Assembly (NCBI RefSeq): GCF_002198095.1
Contig: NZ_NHMK01000039.1
Location: 1-62,105, forward strand
Source of the DNA: Deinococcus indicus
Lineage (GTDB): Bacteria > Deinococcota > Deinococci > Deinococcales > Deinococcaceae
Reading direction: 5' to 3'
DNA: 62,105 bases
In this document: positions 1 to 6,334 of the stretch, in pieces
Numbering within the stretch: position 1 is the first letter of the stretch
How the letters are laid out: each line of letters starts with the position of its first letter
The notes under the pieces: model-generated
Databases searched by the model: none
What the model saw: only the letters and a program-made list of their open reading frames with translations
Told to the model about the DNA's origin: nothing
Program-made: the position numbers and the translations under genes

Positions 1-478
1 CGCGACTGACCCCTGATGACCAGACTCTCTGATCTCCGATGACCTCAGACGATACGCCTCGACCGACCACGGGCGACCCTCGTTGCATCAAAACCGGAGC
101 AGCGGTGACGCGAAGTTCAGTCCACGAACCTCCAACGTCCACGCGCGACTGACCCCTGATGACCAGACTCTCTAACCTCCGATGACCGCAGACGACACGC
201 CTCGACTGATCACCGCCAACCCTCGCGGCATCAGAGCCGGAGCAGCGGTGACGCGAAGTTCAGTCCACGAACCTCGAACATCCACACGCGACTGACCCCT
301 GATGACCAGACTCTCTGATCTCCGATGACCTCAGACGATACGCCTCGACCGACCACGGGCGACCCTCGTTGCATCAAAACCGGAGCAGCGGTGACGCGAA
401 GTTCAGTCCACGAACCTCCAACGTCCACCCGCGACTGACTCCTGATGACCAGACTCTCTGATCTCCGCTGACCTCCGG
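1..478. repeat. 143-bp tandem repeat, three full copies plus a partial fourth
   Basis: Units begin at 1, 144 and 287, each opening with CGCGACTGACYCCTGATGAC, and a partial unit begins at 430. Units 1 and 3 are nearly identical; unit 2 differs at scattered positions in its middle. 143 is not a multiple of three, so the array does not encode a protein repeat, and no start with a Shine-Dalgarno site is visible. The array may continue before the window. Its function is unknown. Confidence 0.9.
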
Positions 479-1060
479 CAAGAGGCAGCGATCAGTCACC
501 TGCGGCGGAGTCTGATGCCCGCTTGACCTCGCGGCTGAGAGTGAAGGGGGTCGTGCATGCGGAGCGGCGGGGCTGAATCTGAACGCGGATCTCAGTTGTC
601 TACACTGCTCCGCGAGGGGACGGAGGGGTGAACTTGCGCTGAACTTTTTCGCCGCGACGGGTGAAGCGCGCATGATTCTTGACGGGTCATTTATTTTTTT
701 TCGGAGCGATACGACCGGTCAGAAATAATTTCGGCGCACTTGAGCAGCGGCGCGGAGCGTCGACGGAGGCCTGGGAGGCGCGAGCGTCGAGGCCGGACGA
801 GGCCCGGAGCCTCGAAAAAAGCCCCTCATTCAAGGGGTAACTCGTACCGAGAATGAGCGCATCTGGAAATGAGGTTCTCTCCGATTTCCTACAGTCCTAA
901 GCAGAGAGGTTTCCTCATCGACGCATGTTTTCCGTCGTCCCTTTCGGCGTTGCGGGGGTGTGGACTGTTTTTGGGTGTGTCCTGCGGGGCGTCTCGGGTG
1001 TTGCGTTTGTTGCGCAGTGCGGTTTTTCGGGTCGGCTGAGGCGTCGGCGGCGGCGTCTGG
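479..1060. other. non-coding stretch with no supported gene
   Basis: No open frame here has a ribosome site or recognisable protein sequence. It contains an AT-rich patch near 680-735 (TTATTTTTTTTC) and GAGGC-rich palindromic stretches near 760-820 followed by a run of six A. I see no convincing promoter-gene pair. Confidence 0.6.
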
Positions 1061-1248
1061 GGGGTGTGTTGCCTGCGGGCCGGCCCGTTGGGCGCGTCCC
1101 GCAATGAGGGGTGGGGGGTGGCGTTTGGCGTGGAGGCGAGAGGGGGTCGTGTTTTTTTTCTGACGGTCGAGGGGTGGGTTGCCTGCGGGCCGGCCCGTTG
1201 GGCGCGTCCCGCAATGAGGGGTGGGGGGGTGACGTTTGGTGTGGAGGG
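1061..1248. repeat. direct repeat with 110-bp offset
   Basis: A block starting GTTGCCTGCGGGCCGGCCCG at 1068 recurs at 1178. The two copies agree through GCAATGAGGGGTGGGG and then diverge. The block lies in strongly G/T-rich plus-strand sequence between the 143-bp tandem array and the CGCCGGT-rich repeats, with no credible gene. Confidence 0.85.
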
Positions 1249-1640
1249 GTGTCGTTCGCTGGTCGCCGGTGATGCTGGTCGGTTGCCGCCGACTCCTCGT
1301 CCGGGGTCGCTCGCCGGTCTCGGTCGCCGGTGATGCTCGCCGGTCTTGGTCGACTGTTCGTCCGGGGTCGCTCGCCGGTCTCCGGCCTCCGGTCTCGGTC
1401 GCCGGTGATGCTCGCCGGTCTTGGTCGACTGTTCGTCTGGTGTCGCTCGCCGGTCTCCGGCCTCCGGTCTCGGTCGCCGGTCGTCTGGTGTCGCTCGCCG
1501 GTCTCCGGTCTCGGTCGCCGGTGATGCTGGTCGGTCTTGGTCGACTGTTCGTCTGGTGTCGCTCGCCGGTCTCCGGCCTCCGGTCTCGGTCGCCGGTCGT
1601 CTGGTGTCGCTCGCTGGTCGCCTGGTGGGTTGGACGTGAC
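1249..1640. repeat. CGCCGGTCTC-rich low-complexity repeats
   Basis: Irregular tandem repeats of TCGCTCGCCGGTCTC, GGTCGCCGGTGATGCT and CTTGGTCGACTGTTCG occur; the last starts at 1345, 1420 and 1536. One plus-strand frame stays open through the array and into the gene starting at 1761, but it only repeats a few Arg/Ser/Pro/Val words and has no ribosome site. I treat it as non-coding. Confidence 0.8.
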
Positions 1641-1715
1641 GGGTGCCGGGCGTTGGTGGGTGGTGGGTGTTCGCCTGGGTGTGATGGGTGGCGGTTGGCG
1701 TGCGGCGTGGTGATG

Positions 1716-1748
1716 CGAGCGGCGGGGTCTGGCGACCCGCGCCGCTCG
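1716..1748 (+). promoter_or_regulatory. conserved bulged hairpin, copy 1
   Basis: The core stem GGGTC (1725-1729) pairs with GACCC (1734-1738) around loop TGGC. After one bulged base (1739), nine more pairs form between 1716-1724 and 1740-1748. Two further copies and a fourth with loop TGGT lie at 2469, 2721 and 3435, with different outer-stem sequence that still pairs. This copy ends 12 bases before the start codon at 1761. It could be a leader RNA structure or a DNA hairpin. Confidence 0.75.
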
Positions 1749-1760
1749 GTGGAGGGTGGT

Positions 1761-2105
1761 ATGACTCAGGCGGCGGTGGTGGTTCGGGATCGGTCGGCTC
1801 GGTGGAGGAACGTCGGTGTTGCCTTCCGCCATCGCAACGGCGGGGGGTGGAACATTCAACTGGAGGGTGGCGTGCCGGACGAGACGCTGGTGATCAAAGA
1901 CGCGAACGGGTACGAGCCGGGAACGCAGTTCCGGTTGATGGTGACCCGTCCGGCGGTGTCGGGCGGAACGGACTGGTTCGAGGTGGGCCGGGCGTGGGTG
2001 TCGCGGGAGGGCCGGGCGGTGCTGGCGACTCTGGACGTGATCATCCCGGCAGGCGAAACGAAACTGGTGATCTTGCCGAGGCGCAGCCGGGCGGTGCGGG
2101 CGTGA
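1761..2105 (+). CDS. small two-repeat protein of unknown function, plasmid-type
   Basis: 114 residues, starting at an ATG with GGAGG six bases upstream. The protein has two similar halves: NVGVAFRHRNGGGWNIQLEG followed by VPDETLVI, and VGRAWVSREGRAVLATLDV followed by IPAGETKLVIL. Each reads as hydrophobic-aromatic, a basic/Gly turn, then paired strands, a pattern I associate with short conserved plasmid proteins of unknown role. There is no signal peptide or membrane segment. The stop overlaps the GTG of the next gene (GTGA), so the two are probably translationally coupled. A conserved hairpin sits just upstream. No function is claimed. Confidence 0.65.
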   Translation: MTQAAVVVRDRSARWRNVGVAFRHRNGGGWNIQLEGGVPDETLVIKDANGYEPGTQFRLMVTRPAVSGGTDWFEVGRAWVSREGRAVLATLDVIIPAGETKLVILPRRSRAVRA

Positions 2106-2458
2106 GTGGTCGGCGGGCGGATGTGTTCGTGACGGCGCTCGGTTCGGACGGCGGGTACGTCCCGGTGGGGTTGGGATGGGCGAGTCCGGAGGGCGGTTGG
2201 CGGTTGCGGTGTTTCGCCCGGCCGGGCGCGGCGCGGTTCGGGTTGTTCCTGCCGGCCGGGTGTTCGGGTGTGCTGCCGTCCCGGGTGACGGTGCATGCGA
2301 GCAGCGGAGACCAGGTGGGGTCGGGGGCGTTCGTTCGCGGGTTGCGTGGCGTGATGCTTCAGGTGAGTGCGTGGCCGGCGGGCCGGTCGGGTGAGTGCTG
2401 GTTGACAGCTCGGGTTCCGGCGGGCGCGCGGTTGGAGCCGGTGACGGCTCGGCGGTGA
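2102..2458 (+). CDS. small protein of unknown function, coupled to the preceding gene
   Basis: 118 residues, starting at a GTG that overlaps the preceding stop. The N-terminal half (VFVTALGSDGGYVPVGLGWA, then SPEGGWRLRCF) resembles the strand-turn-strand pattern of the preceding protein, so the two may be distant relatives. The rest (about 45-118) is Gly/Ala/Val-rich and predicted to be mostly strands. It has no signal peptide, catalytic motif or cysteine pair suggesting an enzyme. The coupled start and shared pattern suggest a two-subunit product, but this is inference. Confidence 0.55.
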   Translation: MSGRRADVFVTALGSDGGYVPVGLGWASPEGGWRLRCFARPGAARFGLFLPAGCSGVLPSRVTVHASSGDQVGSGAFVRGLRGVMLQVSAWPAGRSGECWLTARVPAGARLEPVTARR

Positions 2459-2468
2459 TGGGCGGGTC

Positions 2469-2502
2469 CGGCGAGGCGGGGTCTGGCGACCCTCGCCTGC
2501 CG
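2469..2502 (+). promoter_or_regulatory. conserved bulged hairpin, copy 2
   Basis: GGGTC (2479-2483), loop TGGC and GACCC (2488-2492) are followed by a bulged T (2493) and a further outer stem extending to 2469/2502 with one more bulge. Just downstream, an ATG at 2510 opens an 18-codon frame ending in TAG whose first codons (ATGACGGTTGATG) resemble the start of the gene at 2767. This copy may precede a decayed gene or a leader peptide. Confidence 0.7.
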
Positions 2503-2584
2503 ACAGGGGATGACGGTTGATGTGGGGAGGGGTGCGCCGCAGGCGTACCTCTCCTCTGGCCGTTAGCGCTGAACGAGGAGGGAC

Positions 2585-2697
2585 GGGACCGTGACGGGAG
2601 CTGTTCGACTGACGCCCGACCTCGCGCTCTGCCTCAGGCGACTGACGCTCCCTCTCTCTGCTCGGGTGACGCTCGACGGCACAGGTCGGCTCCGGCT
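2585..2697 (+). repeat. leader block duplicated at 3298-3412
   Basis: About 113 bp, running from CGTGACGG through GCTGTTCGAC, CCTCTCTCTGCTC and ACGGCACAGGTCGGCTCCGG, recurs in the same order before the gene at 3514. Both copies are followed within about 35 bp by the conserved hairpin and then a gene. The unit that duplicated therefore appears to be leader plus hairpin plus gene. Confidence 0.8.
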
Positions 2698-2720
2698 ACT
2701 GACACTCCCTCTCTGCTTTC

Positions 2721-2754
2721 CGGCGGGGCGGGGTCTGGCGACCCTCACCCGCCG
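2721..2754 (+). promoter_or_regulatory. conserved bulged hairpin, copy 3
   Basis: GGGTC (2731-2735), loop TGGC, GACCC (2740-2744) and bulged T (2745). The outer stem runs to 2721/2754 with one C-A mismatch and one bulge. It ends 12 bases before the start codon at 2767, the same distance as copy 1 from its gene. Confidence 0.7.
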
Positions 2755-2766
2755 ACGAGGGATGGC

Positions 2767-3285
2767 ATGACGACTGATGGCGTGGCGGACCTGCGGGCGT
2801 TGATGCTCTGTGCGGGTTGGGATGTGCAGCGAGGCGGGCGGGTCCTGTGTCCGGTGCGGGGAGCGTTCGTCTCCCTGTCTCCGGATAGACGGCGGGTGCT
2901 GGTGCAGTTGCCGTCCGGCACCCGGACGGTGGTGGAGGTGGGCCGGCGGGTGCGGTTGGTCCGGCCGCCGTCGGTGCGGGTGGGGGACGTGACGTTGACC
3001 TCATGGGATGCGGGGTGGTTGCGGCGGGCGGACGTCCGGGTTCGGGCGGCGGCGCTGGTGGCGGGGGTGGGTTCGTCGCGCGGCGTGGTGAGTCTGGTGT
3101 CGCCGTACCTGAATCAGGTGGGCGTGCGGGTGGAGGGCGTGACGGTGATCGAGTCGCAGGCCCGGGCGGGCGAGCCGTTCTCGGTCCGGGTGGAGGACGA
3201 CCCGGTCCGGCGTTCGTCGTCCGGTGGCCTGGGGCGTCTGCTGCTCATGACGGCGGTGGCGTTGACGGCCGGAGCGCGGGACTGA
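2767..3285 (+). CDS. small protein of unknown function, paralogue of the next gene
   Basis: 172 residues, ATG start with GAGG upstream. Residues 15-100 align by eye with the protein at 3514: W-x-VQ near the start, a G-x-x-L-x-P turn, a VS strand, an SG-x-RT strand, P-x-VRV and GDVTL/DGVTL, then an Ala-rich helix ending GVGSxxG. Residues 110-172 are extra, ending in a short hydrophobic segment (about 152-168, LGRLLLMTAVALTAG) that could be a C-terminal membrane anchor. No known domain is recognised. Its leader and hairpin are shared with the neighbouring gene. Confidence 0.6.
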   Translation: MTTDGVADLRALMLCAGWDVQRGGRVLCPVRGAFVSLSPDRRRVLVQLPSGTRTVVEVGRRVRLVRPPSVRVGDVTLTSWDAGWLRRADVRVRAAALVAGVGSSRGVVSLVSPYLNQVGVRVEGVTVIESQARAGEPFSVRVEDDPVRRSSSGGLGRLLLMTAVALTAGARD

Positions 3286-3297
3286 GGAGCGGAGAAC

Positions 3298-3412
3298 GGG
3301 ACGTGACGGTGGCTGTTCGACGGACGCCGGACCTCGCGCGCTGACTCCGCTGACTGACGCGCCCTCTCTCTGCTCAGGTGACGCCCGACGGCACAGGTCG
3401 GCTCCGGTGCCA
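3298..3412 (+). repeat. second copy of the duplicated leader block
   Basis: This matches 2585-2697 with scattered substitutions and small gaps. It is the gene-free leader of the gene at 3514. Confidence 0.8.
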
Positions 3413-3434
3413 GGCGCGCCCTCTCTCTGCCTGT

Positions 3435-3467
3435 CGGCAGGCGGGGTCTGGTGACCCTCGCCCGCCG
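3435..3467 (+). promoter_or_regulatory. conserved bulged hairpin, copy 4
   Basis: GGGTC (3444-3448), loop TGGT, GACCC (3453-3457) and bulged T (3458), with an outer stem 3435-3443/3459-3467 containing a single A-C mismatch. It lies 46 bases before the chosen start at 3514. A GTG at 3451 inside this hairpin opens the same frame but has no ribosome site, so it was not used. Confidence 0.7.
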
Positions 3468-3513
3468 ATGGGTGCTGGTGTGTGTCTTCTCTTCTGCTGC
3501 GAGGTGGGTGCTG

Positions 3514-3924
3514 ATGAATCTGAATGAAGCGTTGGGGCCGGAGTGCTGGAACGTGCAGCCGGACGGGTCGGCGTTGTCTCCTCTTTCGGGCGTGGGAGTC
3601 TCCATCACGCATGGCGGGGAGCGGGCGCTGCTGGAGTTGCGTTCCGGGTGGCGGACGATCTTCGACGCGCGGCGTGGGGGGTTGCTGATCGCGCCGGCGG
3701 TGCGGGTGGTGGACGGCGTGACGCTCCGCGCGGTGAGTGCGCGGGCGTGGCGGGACGAGTCGGTGGTGCTGGAAGCGGCGGCGGCTCTGCGGGCGTTCGG
3801 CGTGGGGAGTGGGGTGTTCGGGCGGCCGGACTGGGCGCCGGGTGAATGGAGTCTGTCGGCGGAGGACACCGCGGGCCGGTGGGTGAACGTGCGGCGGGCG
3901 CTGCGGGACCGGGAGGCGGCATAG
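3514..3924 (+). CDS. small protein of unknown function, paralogue of the preceding gene
   Basis: 136 residues. I chose the ATG at 3514 (GAGG at 3501) over an in-frame GTG at 3451, which lies inside the hairpin. The protein shares its layout with the one at 2767: CWNVQPDG, then L-x-P-L-x-GVGVS, LELRSGWRT, AVRVVDGVTL and an Ala-rich helix ending GVGSG. It lacks the neighbour's C-terminal extension and ends in a charged tail. No known domain, signal peptide or membrane segment is seen. This appears to be the last gene of the module group; a terminator-like hairpin follows at 4275. Confidence 0.6.
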   Translation: MNLNEALGPECWNVQPDGSALSPLSGVGVSITHGGERALLELRSGWRTIFDARRGGLLIAPAVRVVDGVTLRAVSARAWRDESVVLEAAAALRAFGVGSGVFGRPDWAPGEWSLSAEDTAGRWVNVRRALRDREAA

Positions 3925-3992
3925 ACCCGTCCAGCAGAGGTGGCGGCACGGACGTGCCGTTGGCGTGGCGTTCCTCTGCCCACATACCTCTA

Positions 3993-4026
3993 CACCACCC
4001 GGAGCCCGTTGGGCCCGCGGGTGGTG
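3993..4026 (+). other. strong hairpin in the gene-free stretch 3925-4374
   Basis: CACCACCC (3993-4000) pairs with GGGTGGTG (4019-4026). Inside it, GCCC and GGGC can form a second short stem. The 450-bp gene-free stretch holds this hairpin and the terminator-like structure at 4275, and nothing coding that I can support. Confidence 0.5.
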
Positions 4027-4274
4027 AAAACGGGGAGGCATGCGCTCAATCACAAACCTGGCGATGATCCAGCCGCATGGAGAACCGGCGGTCACACCAC
4101 CATGCGTCACATCCGTGCCGTTCGTGTTATGGCCGGGGCCGGCGCCTCCCACTGCAGATATCCAGCCGGACCATTCTCTGACTATTTTCGGCTCACCTGC
4201 TACAGCAGACCATCACGACATCGCACCTGCGATCACGATCAACGGAGCACTCGGCAGCCACCTTCCCGTGAAAT

Positions 4275-4303
4275 TCGCCCCCTTACGGGGGCGGCCTTTT
4301 TTG
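4275..4303 (+). terminator. rho-independent terminator-like hairpin
   Basis: CGCCCCC and GGGGGCG pair around loop TTAC, followed by GCC and a run of six T. The orientation fits termination of plus-strand transcripts from the small-gene module before the TnpB-like gene. A second GC hairpin followed by CTTTT (GCGGCCC-TCG-GGGCCGC, about 4478-4500) lies inside the start of that gene. Confidence 0.7.
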
Positions 4304-4374
4304 CTGTCGAACGCCCGTTTGACCGTCATCGCATCGCCGTCGCATGACGACGCACCCACCACACGGAGGCTCCC

Positions 4375-5466
4375 ATGGCATTTAACGATCTGGACACGTA
4401 CAGCACACGCAACCACAAAGAGAGCTATCCCAAACTCGACGCCCTGTTTGATGGACAGCCATCTCAGTTGGCCAAATGCGGCCCTCGGGGCCGCCTTTTC
4501 GATCTCCCGACCGGTCTGCACGTCACCGCGCTCGACAGCAACTACCTGCAGATCGGTGACCTCGTGATCCGCACCGAGGTGCATGCACTCCCCTCCGCGC
4601 CCCTCATCGCCGTGATTGACGCGTCGCCGAATTTCCGGCAGTACACCGGACTGGACGAGCTGCTGACGATCCTCCGCGACCCCGACGCCAACGTCACACT
4701 GTTTCGGGAACGAATCACCGACGTCGTCGCTCGGGGGCTCCACGCCGGTCAGCCCCCACAGCTCGTCACGCCGTCGAGCGGGTTCACGGCTGTGTGGCAC
4801 CCGGCGCGAACCCAGTTCATCCGCACGCCCGACGGCCACTGGTTCACCCGCCTCGCGTTCGAGCTGACCCCCACCGCCGACCTCGAACCCGCGGCCCAGC
4901 TGACGACGTTCGGGCTGGATCTCGGCAGTTCGCCCGTCGTCTGTGCGGCCGGCGGTGACGGCCGCGTGGAGATGTTCGGCGGGCCCCTCCCGCTGCTCAA
5001 CGCGCTGCGCCGCCGCGACGACTACTCCGCGGAGGAGAGGCGGGTGTTGCGGCTCCTCACGTACGCCGCCGGACGCGAGGAGGCGGAGGCCGCCATCCGG
5101 TTTCTCGCCCGTACCGCGAGCATGGTCTACGCCGAGCAGCTCACCATCGAGGGCATGTGGGGCGGTTTTATCGCGACCGGCCGCCTGCAGGCGACTCTCG
5201 ATTTTCATTTCTCCTGGTTACCGCAGGCGCTGTTTCGGGCGGGCGTGCCGTTCGAGCGCGTCAACGCGCGGGGAACCAGTCAGGTGTGCCACGTCCATCC
5301 CGATACGATCGGAAAACGCGACGGGAAACGATTTGTATGCCCGCGGTGCGTCGGCGTTCAGCACGTGGATGTCAACGCCGCCCGTAACGTTCATGCCCGT
5401 GGACTGCGCCAGTACGGTGTGCGACCGTCGTTCCACTGGCGTCGGCAGCGTCGGCGTGCGGCATGA
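4375..5466 (+). CDS. TnpB-like RuvC nuclease (IS605 OrfB / Cas12 relative)
   Basis: 363 residues, ATG start with CGGAGG eight bases upstream. The C-terminal half carries a complete RuvC set: GLDLG (Asp182), an Ile-Glu-Gly at 258-260 (Glu259) and DVNAARN (Asp332). A zinc ribbon sits between the last two: C305-H306-V307-H308 and C322-P-R-C325. It also has the typical GTSQVCH lead-in. In TnpB, these three acids cut DNA at sites chosen by an RNA from the element's end. The ribbon has His where Cys is usual. The N-terminal 180 residues are unlike the TnpB consensus I know. No TnpA gene or clear element ends are visible. It could be a domesticated TnpB or a solitary element. Confidence 0.82.
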   Translation: MAFNDLDTYSTRNHKESYPKLDALFDGQPSQLAKCGPRGRLFDLPTGLHVTALDSNYLQIGDLVIRTEVHALPSAPLIAVIDASPNFRQYTGLDELLTILRDPDANVTLFRERITDVVARGLHAGQPPQLVTPSSGFTAVWHPARTQFIRTPDGHWFTRLAFELTPTADLEPAAQLTTFGLDLGSSPVVCAAGGDGRVEMFGGPLPLLNALRRRDDYSAEERRVLRLLTYAAGREEAEAAIRFLARTASMVYAEQLTIEGMWGGFIATGRLQATLDFHFSWLPQALFRAGVPFERVNARGTSQVCHVHPDTIGKRDGKRFVCPRCVGVQHVDVNAARNVHARGLRQYGVRPSFHWRRQRRRAA

Positions 5467-5554
5467 CGCTCCTGATATCCGTCCGTGCGCCAGTGGACGA
5501 GCGCACTTCCGGACTGCGGGGACTGGCCTCGCCTACCTCGGGGAGGATCTGCTC

Positions 5555-6001
5555 ATGACGCGGGGTACGTCCAGCATCCCCGCCACCCGTCTCGCCGCCA
5601 ACCTGCACCTCCTGGCGACCGTCGGCCTCACCACGGCGCAGCAGGTACAGCTGCTCGGGTTGGACGCCCGCGCGGTGCGACTCGCGCTCCGGACCGGCCT
5701 CCCGCTGCCCGTCTCCCCAGAGCAGCAGCAGAGGATCCGGTCGAGCGTGGAGATCGCCCAGGCCGTCCACGTCCTCTACAACCGCTACCCCGAGCGCTGG
5801 TTCACCCGTGAGAACAACCGTCCGCCGTTCGACGGGCAGACGCCCCTGGCGTACGTTCTGGCCGGCGGCACGGCGGCGCTCGTCGCCACGCACCGCTCGC
5901 TCCTCGCAGACCTCAACGGGTTGTTCAGCACATCGCTCGAGTCCAGGGCACTGGCGGGCTCGCTCCCGCAACCCGACATCGAGGTGGACGCATCCCTGTA
6001 A
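5555..6001 (+). CDS. Xre/MbcA/ParS-type antitoxin-like DNA-binding protein
   Basis: 148 residues, ATG start with GGGAGGA eight bases upstream. Residues 15-75 form a degenerate helix-turn-helix (TTAQQVQLLGLDARAVRLAL, then LPVSPEQQQRI). Residues 80-140 match the toxin-binding domain seen in MbcA/ParS antitoxins: an ALHxLY-like helix, R/W residues, PPFDGQTPLAYVLAGG and a terminal helix. Such proteins usually neutralise and co-repress a RES-domain toxin, but no RES gene lies beside it. It sits 88 bp after the TnpB-like gene and directly before the iterons, so a role in origin control or partition is possible. This is inference. Confidence 0.72.
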   Translation: MTRGTSSIPATRLAANLHLLATVGLTTAQQVQLLGLDARAVRLALRTGLPLPVSPEQQQRIRSSVEIAQAVHVLYNRYPERWFTRENNRPPFDGQTPLAYVLAGGTAALVATHRSLLADLNGLFSTSLESRALAGSLPQPDIEVDASL

Positions 6002-6035
6002 CTGGAAGTCCCGAGATTCTGTCCCCCGCACAGTG

Positions 6036-6233
6036 ACCGTTGGCGATTTGGGGGGTTTGTCCCCGATCACCGTTGGCGATTTGGGGGGTTTGTCCCCGAT
6101 CACCGTTGGCGATTTGGGGGGTTTGCACCCGATCACCGTTGGCGATTTGGGGGGTTTGCACCCGATCACCGTTGGCGATTTGGGGGGTTTGTCCCCGATC
6201 ACCGTTGGCGATTTGGGGGGTTTGTCCAAAAAC
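6036..6233 (+). repeat. replication iterons, six 33-bp direct repeats
   Basis: Six copies of ACCGTTGGCGATTTGGGGGG followed by TTTGTCCCCGATC (or TTTGCACCCGATC) start at 6036, 6069, 6102, 6135, 6168 and 6201, exactly 33 bp apart, about three helical turns. They lie 102 bp before the replication initiator gene, the usual place for initiator binding sites in iteron plasmids. Copies 3 and 4 carry the CA variant. The last copy ends after TTTGTC. Confidence 0.9.
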
Positions 6234-6267
6234 AACGTCCTAGAGCGCTTTCACGAATTCGTCTTTG

Positions 6268-6310
6268 ATGATGATGTTTTTTAAGTATTTAAAAGAAAAA
6301 ACATCATCAT
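6268..6310. other. AT-rich inverted repeat, probable origin unwinding region
   Basis: ATGATGATGTTTTTT (6268-6282) and AAAAAACATCATCAT (6296-6310) are perfect 15-bp inverted arms around a 13-base A/T loop. It lies between the iterons and the rep start, in the only strongly AT-rich stretch nearby. It may be the duplex opening site, an initiator operator, or both. Confidence 0.65.
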
Positions 6311-6334
6311 TCACATAAACCAGGAAGTTGAACA

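Noticed and set aside
1236..1760. Long plus-strand frame running in phase into the gene at 1761
   Set aside because: It repeats a few Arg/Ser/Pro/Val words from DNA repeats and lacks a ribosome site. The ATG at 1761 with GGAGG explains the gene.
889..1859. Minus-strand Arg/Pro/Thr-rich frames over the repeats
   Set aside because: Repetitive composition from DNA repeats, with no start signals or domains.
6036..6233. CRISPR array from regularly spaced repeats
   Set aside because: The whole 33-bp unit repeats with no unique spacers and a rep gene follows, so these are iterons.
5808..6284. Frame reading through the iterons as an 11-residue protein repeat
   Set aside because: 33 is a multiple of three, so an open repeat frame arises by chance. 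It overlaps the antitoxin-like gene out of frame and has no start signal.
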